Shown here piece by piece: positions 1-11,960 of a DNA stretch of 64,000 nt. The notes below the pieces were generated by a model. The model was given only the letters and a program-made list of their open reading frames with translations, did not search any database and was not told where the DNA came from. The stretch covers positions 8,440,772 through 8,504,771 of the forward strand of contig CM119265.1 in the NCBI GenBank assembly GCA_051294375.1, read 5' to 3'. The DNA comes from Paraspadella gotoi (taxonomy: Eukaryota; Chaetognatha). The position numbers were made by a program, and so were the translations under genes. Within the stretch, counting starts at the first letter, position 1. Each line of letters begins with the position of its first letter.

Positions 1-300
1 GGTGGGTACAGGGTGTAGGGTAAGAGAGGTGGTTGAAGCTTGGTGACAGGGTGTAAGGATAGAGGGCGGGTGGTAATAAGAAGGCTTGGCGGTGGGTACA
101 GGGGTGGGAGGGGAATAAAAGAGAGGTGGAAAAGACGGGTGGGTACGGTGTGAATAAAGAGGGGAAAGAAAGCTTCGTGGTACAGGTTGGGGATAAACGG
201 GGTGTAATAAGAACGTTGGCGTGGGTACAGGGTTGGAGGGGATAAAAAGAGTATGAGGTGTGCGTGGCAGGGAGGGATAAGGGGAAAAAGAGTTATGTAC
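1..300 (+). repeat. Degenerate G-rich minisatellite
   Basis: Recurring GGTGGGTACAGGG, AATAAGAA(G)GCTTGGCG and GGAGGGGATAAAA blocks at spacings of roughly 50-110 bp. The array probably continues beyond the left window edge. Confidence 0.7.
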
Positions 301-1171
301 GGGTTAAGAATTCCCTTAATCTCGTCGTGTTTTTTCGAAGCGTCAGAAGATGAACAGAGATAACAGGACACGATGTACCGCGCATGCCCGCCATGGCTCA
401 CCCATGGAAATGAGACCAAGATGCACGCATCGATGCAACTACCAAAACGCTTTAAAAAATTCCTCCAGATACTTATTTGATTTTTTATGACCGCGTCCGT
501 CGTCTTTAATGGAACTCTCAACCTCGAAGCTAAGTGAGTACTTCGCACTTACTTTCAACTTCCTTCAAAAATCTCCAAATTTCCTACGAAACACTCTGAT
601 TTCAACGGGAATGCTTGTTTAGTTTTTACACTATAACTAACATTCAAGTCCTAAGAAATCCGCCCACTTGCGCTGCCACTCTAATGGCGACTCTCACATG
701 GCAATGCCACACTAAACGCGGACTGGACCCAAAGAGCGCCATTACCTAGCGTCATAGCCTGGTACTGAATAGTAGAAACGAGCCGCATCTAGCTCCAGTA
801 AAACAAAAAAACGAAAAAAAAAATTCCCGCGCATTCGTCTTTGTCCCAAATCTTCCGCTCATCTTTTGACTTTGCCCAAGGCGCCCCTCCCTCGGCGGAC
901 TAAAACGATTTACCGGTTTCACAACGAGCGCCGAAAATCAAAATCAAGTGAAGTCCTCTACGCCGCTCTCGCTCTTAATGAAACGGTGACAACGAACGAC
1001 GAGATTTTTCGCACGATTGAACTCAAGCGTCCGCTGAGCTTACTTACTCCATTTTATGAATTTTTTTTTTTTAGTTTCGAATGTTAATATATATCTGCTT
1101 CGCGCCCGCTAATGGGTTTAGACCTCGTGGAAAAATTTACGGTCGATCGTTAAATAATCGTTTAGGAAGAG

Positions 1172-1243
<72 letters not shown>

Positions 1244-1688
1244 GAGAGAATTAATATAAAGTAAAGTGGCCCTCCTGAACAAAGCATGACATTGAGAAAA
1301 GTGAGGCGCGCAAACAGTTGCGATTTTAATAAATCATTTGTTCGTTGGTAGGTAAATCGGTTGTCTCATTGTTCTGTCTGCCGCGCGCTTTTAAATGGTA
1401 CTTGAAAACATCACAACTAAACAAATTTATGTCGCAAGTCGAGTAATAATCATTTATCTAAATACAGCCACGTAGTTTAAAAATATATTTGTATATAAAA
1501 AACCTTAACACCAAGGCTATTTAACGTAATTATGCGAATAATCTAAAAGCAGAAAAAAGGATGGCGAACAAAAAATGAATAAGAGGGAAAAAGTAGCAAA
1601 ATTGAAAAAAGAAAAGGAAACACGAAAATGCTTCGATTTCCCTTCATTGCCACGTGAAATAACGGGAAGAGTGAGAAAAGAGAGAGAT

Positions 1689-1741
<53 letters not shown>

Positions 1742-2700
1742 AGAGAGAGAGAGGAGAGAGAGAGGAGAGAGAGAGAGAGATAAGAGAAAGTGGTCAGTCC
1801 GGTTCCCAAGCGGTCCGTCCGCCGACGGCTTCTCGAATATCTCGCGAGTAATGAGTGGCTCCGGTCGTTGGTTTTGGGGCGAGGTGGGTTTGAGGTGTAA
1901 TAGGGGCCAAGAGGCCGTGGGTGGCGGAGAAAAGTGGTTAAATCAAATGCAAGTGTGAGGAAAGAGAATCGGCAAATGGAAACTTGACAACTAGTAAGAT
2001 TTTTTTTGCGCAGAGTTTCCTATTTTAATAATTTTAAACTATTTTTTTCTTTCCCAAATTGTTGTTCATTGCACCAAGATCGTCTGACCTTTTGTTTATT
2101 TAAATTAATTAATTCGTTTCTTTTTTAAAATTCCTTCTCTCTTCGCTTTCTTTCCTCTGGATTCGATCAACAGGTAAGTCGATTCTCATTTAAGCTTGAA
2201 ATTTAAAATATTGTAATATTTTTGCGGTTTCATTCTTTCGGCCTAAATTCACAGCGAAAATTATTCTGGTTTTTAAATCAGAAATCGAAACACGTAAAAC
2301 TTTTGTGGCATCAAATTCGTTGTTCGGTTGGCTGAATTACTCTTTTAGAATTTTATTTCTCTATTTCTTATATGTTTAATTTTTTTCTTTAGAAAAGGAG
2401 ACGTCGTACTTCGAACCGACAAAAAGAAAGAACAATAAAAGAAAAAAGAAAGAAAAAAAGACTGTCGAATTCCTCGAGATTTTTCGCTCGGATTCGCATC
2501 AGCTGATAAATACAAAGGAAAGGGATTTGTTCGAATCGACAGAGCTTTGACACACATAAAGAGAGATTTAAGTTATATCAATATGAACAAATCGTAAGTT
2601 AGAAAATAGTGAACAAGTTTTAATTAAAGACTGCCATATTATTAGAAATGACAACGCGTTAAACAATGTCGTCGTGTTGTTTCCTCTCTCTGCTTTTCTC

Positions 2701-2754
<54 letters not shown>

Positions 2755-3308
2755 TCTCTCTCTCTCTCTCTCTCGTCTCTCTCGTTCCCTCGTTCTCGCT
2801 TTCCTGGGTTATAAAAAAAACCACAGGCCAACCGCTGGGCGATCATACTTAGCAGAATAGCACCCCGAGGATTCGTCGCGCTTTTTCTTTCACGGGCCAA
2901 TGGCCAGGGGAAGAGGGAATGGAAATAGAATTTAGAAGCGGGGGTGGAGAAGCGTGTTGAGGGGGGGGGGTGGTAAAATGGAGTCGACACTCGGCGGGGT
3001 TTGCGGAAAGAGAGAGCGAATATGGGAATTGGAGACGTGGGGTTGGGGAAATTGGTGAGTTGGAGGTGAGGAAGTTAATGGAAGTAGTTTAAAAAGTAAT
3101 GTAATTCTAGAGAAAACGGGGCCTAGTGCCGGGAGTTGTCAGTTAAAAAAAAGTAAGATTAGTGACTATTGGAGAGAATATATACAGATTGGAAATAGGG
3201 TTAAGCGTGAAGAACCGTTTTAAAATTCTGATTAATAAAAGAAAATTGATTTGTAAAAATGAAATGTCAAAGAAATTTTAGAGTTGGTAGAAAAGGCTCA
3301 GTTTCTAG

Positions 3309-3463
3309 GGTGAAAGTCGGTGAGGGGAATGATAACAAAAAAGGAGAGGGGCGTACGCGACCGGGCGGATGACCCCGGGGGAAAAAAAAAAAGTCGGTGA
3401 GGGAATGAAACCAAACAGGGAGAGGGGCGACGCGACCGGGCGGATGACCCCGGGAAAAAAAAG
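3309..3463 (+). repeat. ~75-bp tandem duplication
   Basis: AAAGTCGGTGAGGGGAATGA...GACCGGGCGGATGACCCCGGG then poly-A occurs twice in a row, differing by small indels and two substitutions. Confidence 0.85.
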
Positions 3464-5460
3464 GTCGGAAAAAGTTCCTCTAAGAAATCTGAGTTGTTTG
3501 ACCGAACGGGGATTTTAAGGGGGACTGACTTTAGGGATTTTTTTGGGGCTGAAAGTGGAAGAGAGTTAAAAAAACACGACGGTGGGAAAAGTAATAAGTA
3601 AAGTTATATGAAAAGTGAAGGAAAAAATTGATATAGTTAGAAAAGAAAATTCATAAGAAAAGTGAGGAAAAAGTTGAGAAAAGGGAAAGTGCTAAGAAGA
3701 AGTGATAAGAAGTAAAAAAAGCAAAGAAAAATAAAAGTGTTAAGAAAAGTGAGAAAAAGAGCAGTGAATAAAGAGAGAAAATAAAAGTGGGAGAGAAAGC
3801 AGTGAGAAAAAGAAACGTAAATTTCACCGAAAAGTAAGAAAGCGTTTACAAAAAAAGAAGCCAGTAATGAAAGGAAAACCCGAAAAGCCGAAAAAACCAC
3901 CTAGGGAAGTGAGAGAGAGAGAAGAGAGAGAGAGAGAGTAGAGAGAGAGACGTTTTAAGAGAACAAGAGCGATGAAAACGGGACCACTGGTTTGGTTTTA
4001 AACCTAAAGGGTTCCGACCTATCGGAAAATCCAGTCGTCCCCCAGAACATTATTTTTTCCTTTACTTTTTTTTTTTTATTTTTTCCCTTTTTTTTTATGA
4101 ACTGGATTCTCCGAAATGTTTACGGAAAAATATTTAGTTTCGCACCTCACCCTTCCTCGCTCCCCCCTTCCCCCCCATCTCGCCCTTCGCCCCGCAGCGA
4201 ATGAAGCATCCCAGAATTATTTCGACTTTTTGGACAAAATTTGGAGTAAAAAAAGGTATTTTCGTTTAAAAATACAAAAAAAAAAAAGTTCACGAGGGAG
4301 AAAGATTTCTTTCATTAATTAAAAAAAGAGTTTTGAGCCTGCAAAATATTTTTTTACTCCTTTCGCCACTTTGTATATTCATTTTTTAAAAACTTGATAT
4401 TCACTCTTGAAAGAAAGAAAAAAACTGGTTTTTTTTTACACCTACGATCCAAATTCGTGAATAATGAACCGGCCCAATTTGAAAATTTCTTGAGGCGACC
4501 CAATTTTTTTGGGGTTTTTTTGTTTTTAAGGTTTTTTTTTTTTAGATTTTAAGAAAAAATTTCAGCTCAGAGTCTGACTGTCCATCTGTCGGTCTCACTT
4601 TGCAGATGTTAAAAAGAATACAATACATCTGTTAAAAATGGATCTCGGTACAGTATTTTTTATAGAAATACTGGTAGATCCGGTCCAGAGGTCAACCAAC
4701 TCATCTGGGACCAAAGTTTTTAACTAAAGTCGATGATTCTGTTAATTTTTTTAGAGCCAAATTTTAAAGAACAACCCCTTGAGATTTAAATCAGTCGGGC
4801 GCCTTCTATTCCCACAACGCGACGAGTTTCAAATCGTCGCCGTTGGGCGTCGCTTTTACAATAATAAAACAACAATTAAAAGTAAAGCAAATAGAAAAAA
4901 ACCTAGAAAACCAGTATTATTAGTAAGATAAAGTCGCTTAAAAATCGTCATACCTGTTCTCTTTTACGAGAGGACCCCAACCTCTTCAGTTCTGTAATAA
5001 ACCACCAACAGAGCGACTCCTTAGTTTGAGAACCCATGGGAAGTAGTTTTAAATGATTTATAACAATAATAACAATATTAGTCTTACATGTTCAAACAGA
5101 ATTACTTTTCTGTATTAATCCCCCCCATCAGGATTTACTTTTTTTTATGTACAAACTTCAAAACAAATCTCATTGAAAACTGTTCATTCATTCTGGATTT
5201 TTGGGTCTTAGAGAAAAAAGAGGTTAAGAGAAAGGAAAAAAGGAAACTGGAAAGAAAGGATAATATTTAGAATATCGTGGGATTTGTAAATTTAAATTAA
5301 GACAAGAGAAATAAAAGGGAAAAGAAAATTAAAGAAATGAATGCAGCTGCGGTTTATTGAAGCAACGCGAAGGAGAATTAGTAAAAAATAAAGATGAGAG
5401 AAAAGATAAAGGAAAAAACTCTTAAAACAAGTTTGAGCAAACAATGTCGGAACTGCCCAC

Positions 5461-5635
5461 GATCCTTATCCTTATTATTTAATTAATTAATAATTAATTT
5501 ATTCAAGTTAATTATTTAATTAATAAGGCAATTTGATCCAAAATATTTGTTTTGATTAATTAATTGACTAATTAATTAATTATTGATAAATTAATTTGAC
5601 TAATTTATTAATTAACTGATTAATTATTTGAAGTT
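5461..5635 (+). repeat. TTAATTAA-rich AT block
   Basis: Dense in TTAATTAA palindromes and TAAT/ATTA cores for ~170 bp, with almost no G or C apart from a short GGCAATTTGATCC island. No gene. Confidence 0.85.
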
Positions 5636-6049
5636 ATAATACATCTTGCATTTACATTTAAAATATGATGCGATGCTGATGGATGGCTTGAAGCAAGCAA
5701 GCCGAAACCCATGTCCGTCTCTTAATAAAAAAATTGTTGTAGATAATTTCAAAAATACTTTGTTGCTTATAAACATTTAAAATAAAAATAAAAAAGAAGC
5801 ATATCAATGTAGTGAAACAGGTTCTTTGTTTTTTTCGCATTTAAACTCATTTCCACTCAACACGATTCTATCGAAACTTTGATTTCCAGTTTAATCACGC
5901 ACTTTTCTACCCAAATAGTTTAATATATTTTTTTGGTTTTTCCATTTAAATTCATTTCCACTCGGAAGATTCCATCGAAACTTCATATACAGCTCAATCA
6001 CACACTTCCCTACCCACACACAAAATTTCATTCTAATCCATCCATACAA

Positions 6050-6280
6050 TCACGAGTATTTGGTGTTTTTTGCTAAGGCAGGACGGATGGACGGACGGAC
6101 GGACGGATGTATGGACAGACGGACGGATGGACGGACATCGTTTTTTTGGTATAATTTATCATAATTCGATGTTCTGACATGATATAAGTGAGCGCCCAAC
6201 AAGATTGAGGGGGCGGACCGACGGACCAACAAAGTGAATTATAGAGTCGGGATCTGCTGATAAGCAGATCCGACTAAAAA
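6050..6280 (+). mobile_element. Dispersed repeat with GGAC array and terminal hairpin (copy 1)
   Basis: GGAC/GGAT tetramer run (6080-6137), then ACCGACGGACCAACAAAGTG, TTATAGAGTC, and a perfect 9-bp hairpin GGATCTGCT-gata-AGCAGATCC (6250-6271) followed at once by GACTAAAAAA. A related 3' portion occurs at 31527-31606. A hairpin just before CTAA resembles the 3' end of Helitron-like elements, but no 5' end or protein is present, so the class is inference. Confidence 0.55.
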
Positions 6281-6403
6281 AAGGTGAACAAAACGTCTGA
6301 GTAAAAATCAATGAGCGAGAGAGTGAGACGAGAGAGAGAGAGCGAGACAAGAGGCGCGTAAAGGCAAATAGTTGAACTTGAGAATCAGAAGTGAGAAGGA
6401 GAG

Positions 6404-7104
6404 NNNNNNNNNNNNNNNNNNNNNNNNNNNNNNNNNNNNNNNNNNNNNNNNNNNNNNNNNNNNNNNNNNNNNNNNNNNNNNNNNNNNNNNNNNNNNNNNN
6501 NNNNNNNNNNNNNNNNNNNNNNNNNNNNNNNNNNNNNNNNNNNNNNNNNNNNNNNNNNNNNNNNNNNNNNNNNNNNNNNNNNNNNNNNNNNNNNNNNNNN
6601 NNNNNNNNNNNNNNNNNNNNNNNNNNNNNNNNNNNNNNNNNNNNNNNNNNNNNNNNNNNNNNNNNNNNNNNNNNNNNNNNNNNNNNNNNNNNNNNNNNNN
6701 NNNNNNNNNNNNNNNNNNNNNNNNNNNNNNNNNNNNNNNNNNNNNNNNNNNNNNNNNNNNNNNNNNNNNNNNNNNNNNNNNNNNNNNNNNNNNNNNNNNN
6801 NNNNNNNNNNNNNNNNNNNNNNNNNNNNNNNNNNNNNNNNNNNNNNNNNNNNNNNNNNNNNNNNNNNNNNNNNNNNNNNNNNNNNNNNNNNNNNNNNNNN
6901 NNNNNNNNNNNNNNNNNNNNNNNNNNNNNNNNNNNNNNNNNNNNNNNNNNNNNNNNNNNNNNNNNNNNNNNNNNNNNNNNNNNNNNNNNNNNNNNNNNNN
7001 NNNNNNNNNNNNNNNNNNNNNNNNNNNNNNNNNNNNNNNNNNNNNNNNNNNNNNNNNNNNNNNNNNNNNNNNNNNNNNNNNNNNNNNNNNNNNNNNNNNN
7101 NNNN
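6404..7104. other. Assembly gap (701 N)
   Basis: Run of N. It begins at a GAGAAGGAGAG edge and ends at poly-A. Confidence 1.
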
Positions 7105-7925
7105 AAAAAAAAAAGGAATGGAACTCAGAAAAGGAGAAGTATTTTGATTTTTTTCCAAAAACCGGTTAAAAAAATTCCACTATTTTCTCTTTTAAATTTC
7201 TTAAATAGAAAAACCTTTCAAATTTTTAATTTTAATTATCTTTATTTCCTCAATCGAATTGCGTGCAAAGACGGTAGAGACAGAGACAAAGTGTAACGGT
7301 GCCGCTTCGCTGGTTCCAATTAATTGGCATCTAACGAGATCGGAGAGAACATTTTAAGAATGAGCTAAAAAGTAAACGAAAACAAAACAAAAGCAAGATG
7401 GCTTTAAATAATTGTTAACGCAGCAAAAGAGCAGAATAATTTACCAGATTAAAAGCGTAAATGCGGATTAAATAATTACATTATAGATTACATTTAAGAA
7501 GTAAGAAACGAGATTAAAAGAGAGAGCAAACGAGTGTGAAAACGAAAATTGTAACTCGAGGGGCCCCTTAATCAAATCGTGAAGTGAAAGGGAAAATAAA
7601 GACGAAAAAGTAAATATGCTAGAAACAAATTAGGGAAAAAAAGGTCAATAAGCCCAGTGTGCATATTGACCTTTTTTGTGCATTGCACACAAATGGGCGA
7701 AAGGAAGAGAAAACACAAAACGAGGATTTAAAATGGGAGCGATGCGGCGGCCTTGCATTGCATTAGTACCCATACGACCTATATCTCGGTACTACCAAAA
7801 CAGGAAAAAAATGTTTTCTATGAAGATGTGTAGACGCAGACATAAAAAAGGAGTAAATTGAGAGAAACACAGAAAAGTGAAAGAGGGAGGGAGAGAGGAA
7901 GAGTGGGAGAGAAAGAAAGAGAGAG

Positions 7926-8138
7926 NNNNNNNNNNNNNNNNNNNNNNNNNNNNNNNNNNNNNNNNNNNNNNNNNNNNNNNNNNNNNNNNNNNNNNNNNNN
8001 NNNNNNNNNNNNNNNNNNNNNNNNNNNNNNNNNNNNNNNNNNNNNNNNNNNNNNNNNNNNNNNNNNNNNNNNNNNNNNNNNNNNNNNNNNNNNNNNNNNN
8101 NNNNNNNNNNNNNNNNNNNNNNNNNNNNNNNNNNNNNN
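7926..8138. other. Assembly gap (213 N)
   Basis: Run of N starting inside a (GA)n tract. Confidence 1.
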
Positions 8139-8477
8139 AAGAAAAACGAAAAATGGGTAAATAAAAAAAACAAAAAGAAAAAAAATGGTACTTGTATTTG
8201 CGTTGGGTGACGTCAACGGATGTTGCGTCGTCGTCGTCGTCGTCTCCGTAGTCGTCGTCGCTGTCATCGTCGATATTGTCGTTGTCGTCGTCGCTGTCGT
8301 CGCCTACTTCTACCGAAACAATAAGAACGAGGAGAACCCGCGTTTCCAGTTCGAAACGTTTTTTTTAAGTTACTAAAGCATTTTTTTTACTGATCAAAGT
8401 TTCGAATTTCGACGACGAACGAGATAAAACACGCAAGGAGCTTTTGTTATTCGTTCGTACTCTCTGTTCGCAATGTT

Positions 8478-8480
8478 TGT

Positions 8481-8516
<36 letters not shown>

Positions 8517-8586
8517 TTTCATTCTTTTATTTCTTATTCTCTTTCTTTCTTCTTTCTTTCTTCTTTCTTTTTTCTTTGCTTTCGTT

Positions 8587-8618
<32 letters not shown>

Positions 8619-8676
8619 GTCTTTTCATTCTTTCTTTCTATCTTTCTTTCTTTCTTTACTTTCTTCTTTCCTTCGC
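8478..8676 (+). repeat. (TTTC)n imperfect microsatellite
   Basis: About 200 bp of TTTC/TTC repeats, merging into (CT)n to 8758. Open in several frames; no gene inferred. Confidence 0.95.
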
Positions 8677-8721
8677 TTTTCTCTCTCTCTCTCTACTCTC
8701 TTTCTCTCTCTCTCTCTCTCC

Positions 8722-8760
<39 letters not shown>

Positions 8761-10059
8761 TCCTTCAACTTTCCGCTAATTGTCCCAATCTCTCCTTTAA
8801 GCGAAGATCGCCTTTTATGCATCGTTACCATAATTTATTGCGAAACCTAACTGGTCCTTCACGTTTACTGTGAGCTAAACTAATCGTCTTCCTGTTTGTG
8901 TCCTTTCGGGGCGGAGAGAGACGTGGAGAGAGAGAGAGAGAGTGAGTGAAAATAGAGTGTTGGAGAATATTAGGGAGAGAGAGAGGGAGATAGAATGAAG
9001 AAAACAGAATGAGAGAGGAAGAAAGATAATAAAAAGCAAATAAAAGGAAAAACAGAGGGGGAAAACTGCTAAAGAAAGAATATAGATTTGCAAGAGAGAT
9101 GTAATAAATTTGAAAAGGGGAAAAAATAATAATAAAAAAAAGAAGTAAAATAGGAGAGAAAGAGAGAGAGAAAAAGGTTTTTCCCCCCGAATGGGCGTCG
9201 TCAACTTTTTTTCGCCTAAACCTTATTTTTTATATTATGTGTGTTTGTTTTTCCTTCAACGCTTAATATTTTATTATACAATCGTTTTTCTCGGGCGCAA
9301 AGGGAGATCGAATATCGATTTCTGTCCCAAACAGAAAAAAAAAAGGAAACAAATTATTTTCCGCCGTCGACGAAAACGGATGGAGTACGAAAAAAAAAGA
9401 AAAAAAAAAATGGAAAGAAATGATGAAAAGAAAAAACGTCTAATTTTCTTTGTTATATTCAGATCGAAGAAACGCCTTCCGTCAGACATCTCGTGACAGC
9501 TGCAGCAAAAATAAATATTAATTAGTACGATTCGTGTTTTTTATATTCGATCCCATAATCGTCGAGTCTCCATGTTATTTGCCTCTCTTTCTATTTTCTC
9601 TTATATAGAAGTATATCGAGGATTTTCGATCCCGCTGATTCTGTCTAAAAAAAGAAAAACGTTTATAACTCATTTCAATTTAAACGATTTAATTTCGCAT
9701 TGAATTCTTTTTCGTTCCATTGAACACCATGAAAAAATGACTTGACGGTCTTTTTTTTATTTATTAAATAAATAAATAAGTAAATAAATAAATATTTTTT
9801 TTAAAAGCAAGATATTTTCTCGCTTAACGACTCAATCCCCGGTGAAGGAAAAAAAAATCGTTTCGCTATGAAAAATTCTCGTTAAGTCCTTCGCCTCGTT
9901 CTCGTTGTCAACGCTCGAGTCAAAGCGACACCTGTTCTCTCTTTGCTCTTATGTTCTTCCTCCTCTTCCGTCGCGTTCATTTTTCATCGCGCCGTTCCAA
10001 AGTCGGCGCCGAGCGTCGCGCCTGCCGACGATTGTCCTCTTTGGTCATAAAACATAACT

Positions 10060-10860
10060 TGCTCGTCCTCGCAGTATCGTCGTATTTCCACGCCTTTGTT
10101 TTTCGTTATAATCAACTTTTCTTGATCGTTCTCGCAGTATCGTCGTATTTCCATGCCTTTGTTTTTCGTTATAATCAACTTTTCTTGATCGTCCTCACAG
10201 TATCGTCGTATTTCCACGCTTTGTTTTTCGTTATAATCAACTTTTCTTGATCGTCCTCGCAGTATCGTCATATTTCCACGCTTTGTTTTTCGTTATCATA
10301 AACTTTTCTTGATCGTCCTTGCAGTATCGTCGTATTTCCACGCCTTTGTTTTTCATTATAATCAACTTTTCTTGCTCGTCCTCGCAGTATCGTCGTATTT
10401 CCACGCCTTGTTTTTCGTTATAATCAACTTTTCTTGATCGTCCTTGCAGTATCGTCGTATTTCCACGCCTTGTTTTTGTTATAATAAACTTTTCTTGCTC
10501 GTCCTCTCAGTATTGTCGTATTTCCACGCCTTGTTTTTCGTTATAATCAACTTTNNNNNNNNNNNNNNNNNNNNNNNNNATCAACTTTTCTTCTCGTCCT
10601 CGCATAGAATTATCGTCGATTTCTCACGCCTTAGTTTTTCGGTTTATAATAACTTTTCTTGCTGTTGTCCTCTCAGTATTGTTGTATTGTCCACGCCTTG
10701 TTTTTCAGTTATAATCAGAACTTTTCTTGCTCGTCCTCGCAGTATCGTCGTATTTCCACGCTTGTTTTTCGTTATAGTCAACTTTTCTATATGCTCGGTC
10801 CTCGCAGTATCGTCGTATTTTCCACGCCTGTTTTCGTTATAATCAACTTTTTTGATAGTC
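10060..10860 (+). repeat. Minisatellite, ~62-bp unit, about 12-13 copies
   Basis: Each unit contains CAGTATCGTCGTATTTCCAC, GCCTTGTTTTTCGTTATAAT and CAACTTTTCTTGATCGTCCT. Early units are near-identical; later ones are eroded by indels. A 25-N gap (10555-10579) interrupts the array, so the true copy number is unknown. Confidence 0.92.
10555..10579. other. Assembly gap (25 N) inside minisatellite
   Basis: Fixed-size gap; copy number of the 62-bp repeat is therefore unknown. Confidence 1.
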
Positions 10861-11396
10861 TCGTCGTATTTTTTTTAGCCTTTCTTTTGCCGCGTATTAC
10901 TTTTTTTTGTTCGGCATCGATGCCATTATCCCGCGCGAAAATCCGTATGTCTGCGTCAGCTGTTCTCTTTTCAATTCGGACATCTTCCTTACCTTCGCCT
11001 TTCTCATTATTCGTTCATGGTCATCTTTGAAAGCTTTTTGAAAGGTCCCACGGATCTTGGACGCAGAAATCAACTTTCTAGCGAGAAAACAAAAAAAAAT
11101 CTTCGAAATAACACAGCACTTACACTCAATAATGTTCACCTTGACATTACAGTAAAAATACAATGTTTTCACTGGTGTTACAGTAATCTCCTTCTCTCTT
11201 CGTTTTCCAGTCCCGGATTAAGTCACGTCCATCCAGAAATCGATCTACCATCCATTGTCGTTTATTTCTTCTCTTGTCGCTCTTATCTTATCTGATACTT
11301 CAGTTTTTTCCCTCGGTTACTCTTTCTCTCACTCTCCTCTCTCTCTCTCTCTTCTCTTCTCTCTCTCCAGTCTTCGTCTCGTCTTCTCTCTCTCTA
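10830..11396 (+). repeat. ~0.57-kb repeated block, copy A
   Basis: Contains the minisatellite edge, then GCCGCGTATTACTTTTTTTT, GGCATCGATGCC, CCCGCGCGAAAATCCGTATG, TCCCACGGATCTTGGAC and ATCCAGAAATCGATCTACC. All recur in the same order in 11397-11960. Confidence 0.85.
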
Positions 11397-11875
11397 CGCC
11401 TTGTTTTTCGTTATAATCAACTTTTCTTGATCGTCTCGTCCGTATTTTTTTTAGCCTTCTTTTCCGCGTATTACTTTTTTTTTTCGGCATCGATGCATTT
11501 CCCGCGCGAAAATCCGTATGTCTGGCGTCAGCTGTTCTCTTCTTCATTCGGCATTTCTTCCTTCCCTTCGTCGTCATTATTCGTTCATGTCATCTTGAAG
11601 CTTTTGAAAGGTCCCACGGATCTTGGACCAGAAATCACTTTCTACGAGAAAACAAAAAAAATCTTCGAATAACACAGCACTTACTCAATAATGTTCACTG
11701 AACATTACAGTAAAATACAATGTTTCTCACTGTGTTACAGTAATCTCTTCTCGTCTTCGTTTCCATCCCGATTAAGTCACGTCCCATCCAGAAATCGATC
11801 TACCTCCATTTCCGTTTATTTCTTCTCTTTCGCTCTTATCTTCATCTGATATCTTCAGTTTTTTTCCCTCGGTTA

Positions 11876-11907
<32 letters not shown>

Positions 11908-11960
11908 CAGTCTCTCGTCTCGGTCTCTCTCGTCTCTCTCTCTCTCTCTCTCACCCCACC
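11397..11960 (+). repeat. ~0.56-kb repeated block, copy B
   Basis: Same landmarks as 10830-11396 with frequent 1-2 base losses. Starts with one truncated minisatellite unit (CGCCTTGTTTTTCGTTATAA). Confidence 0.85.

Larger units (their letters stand above)
301..6049. other. Gene-free stretch, repeats and polypurine DNA
   Basis: Holds (GA)n tracts, the 75-bp tandem duplication at 3.3 kb and a purine-rich run at 3580-3960 made of AAAAGTGAGAAAAAG-like units. A perfect donor-like CAG|GTAAGT lies at 2171-2179. No coding region can be supported. Confidence 0.7.

Noticed and set aside
1543-1958. Open frames on both strands rich in Arg/Glu or Ser/Leu
   Set aside because: They are readings of (GA)n/(CT)n, which has no stop in any frame; the same applies to similar frames near 2.6, 12.1, 27.6, 28.9, 34.4, 36.6, 40.4, 43.1 and 58.5 kb.
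6080-6137. Telomere-like repeat
   Set aside because: GGAC/GGAT tetramers do not match TTAGGG-type telomeric repeats and lie inside a dispersed element.
6372-7296. Frames of 250-300 codons across 6404-7104
   Set aside because: Almost all of the frame is N; only a few real codons at each end.
7763-8267. Frames spanning 7926-8138 and the Val-rich frame at 8185
   Set aside because: N run and a GTC array; no independent coding signal.
8444-8850. Phe/Leu/Ser-rich 'membrane-like' frames
   Set aside because: Direct translation of (TTTC)n and (CT)n arrays, not transmembrane proteins; likewise 17.3-17.8 kb and 32.66-33.3 kb.
9951-10842. ~100-130-codon repetitive frames with a YFHALFFVIINF pattern
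   Set aside because: They translate the 62-bp minisatellite; the frame changes with unit-length indels and both strands are open.
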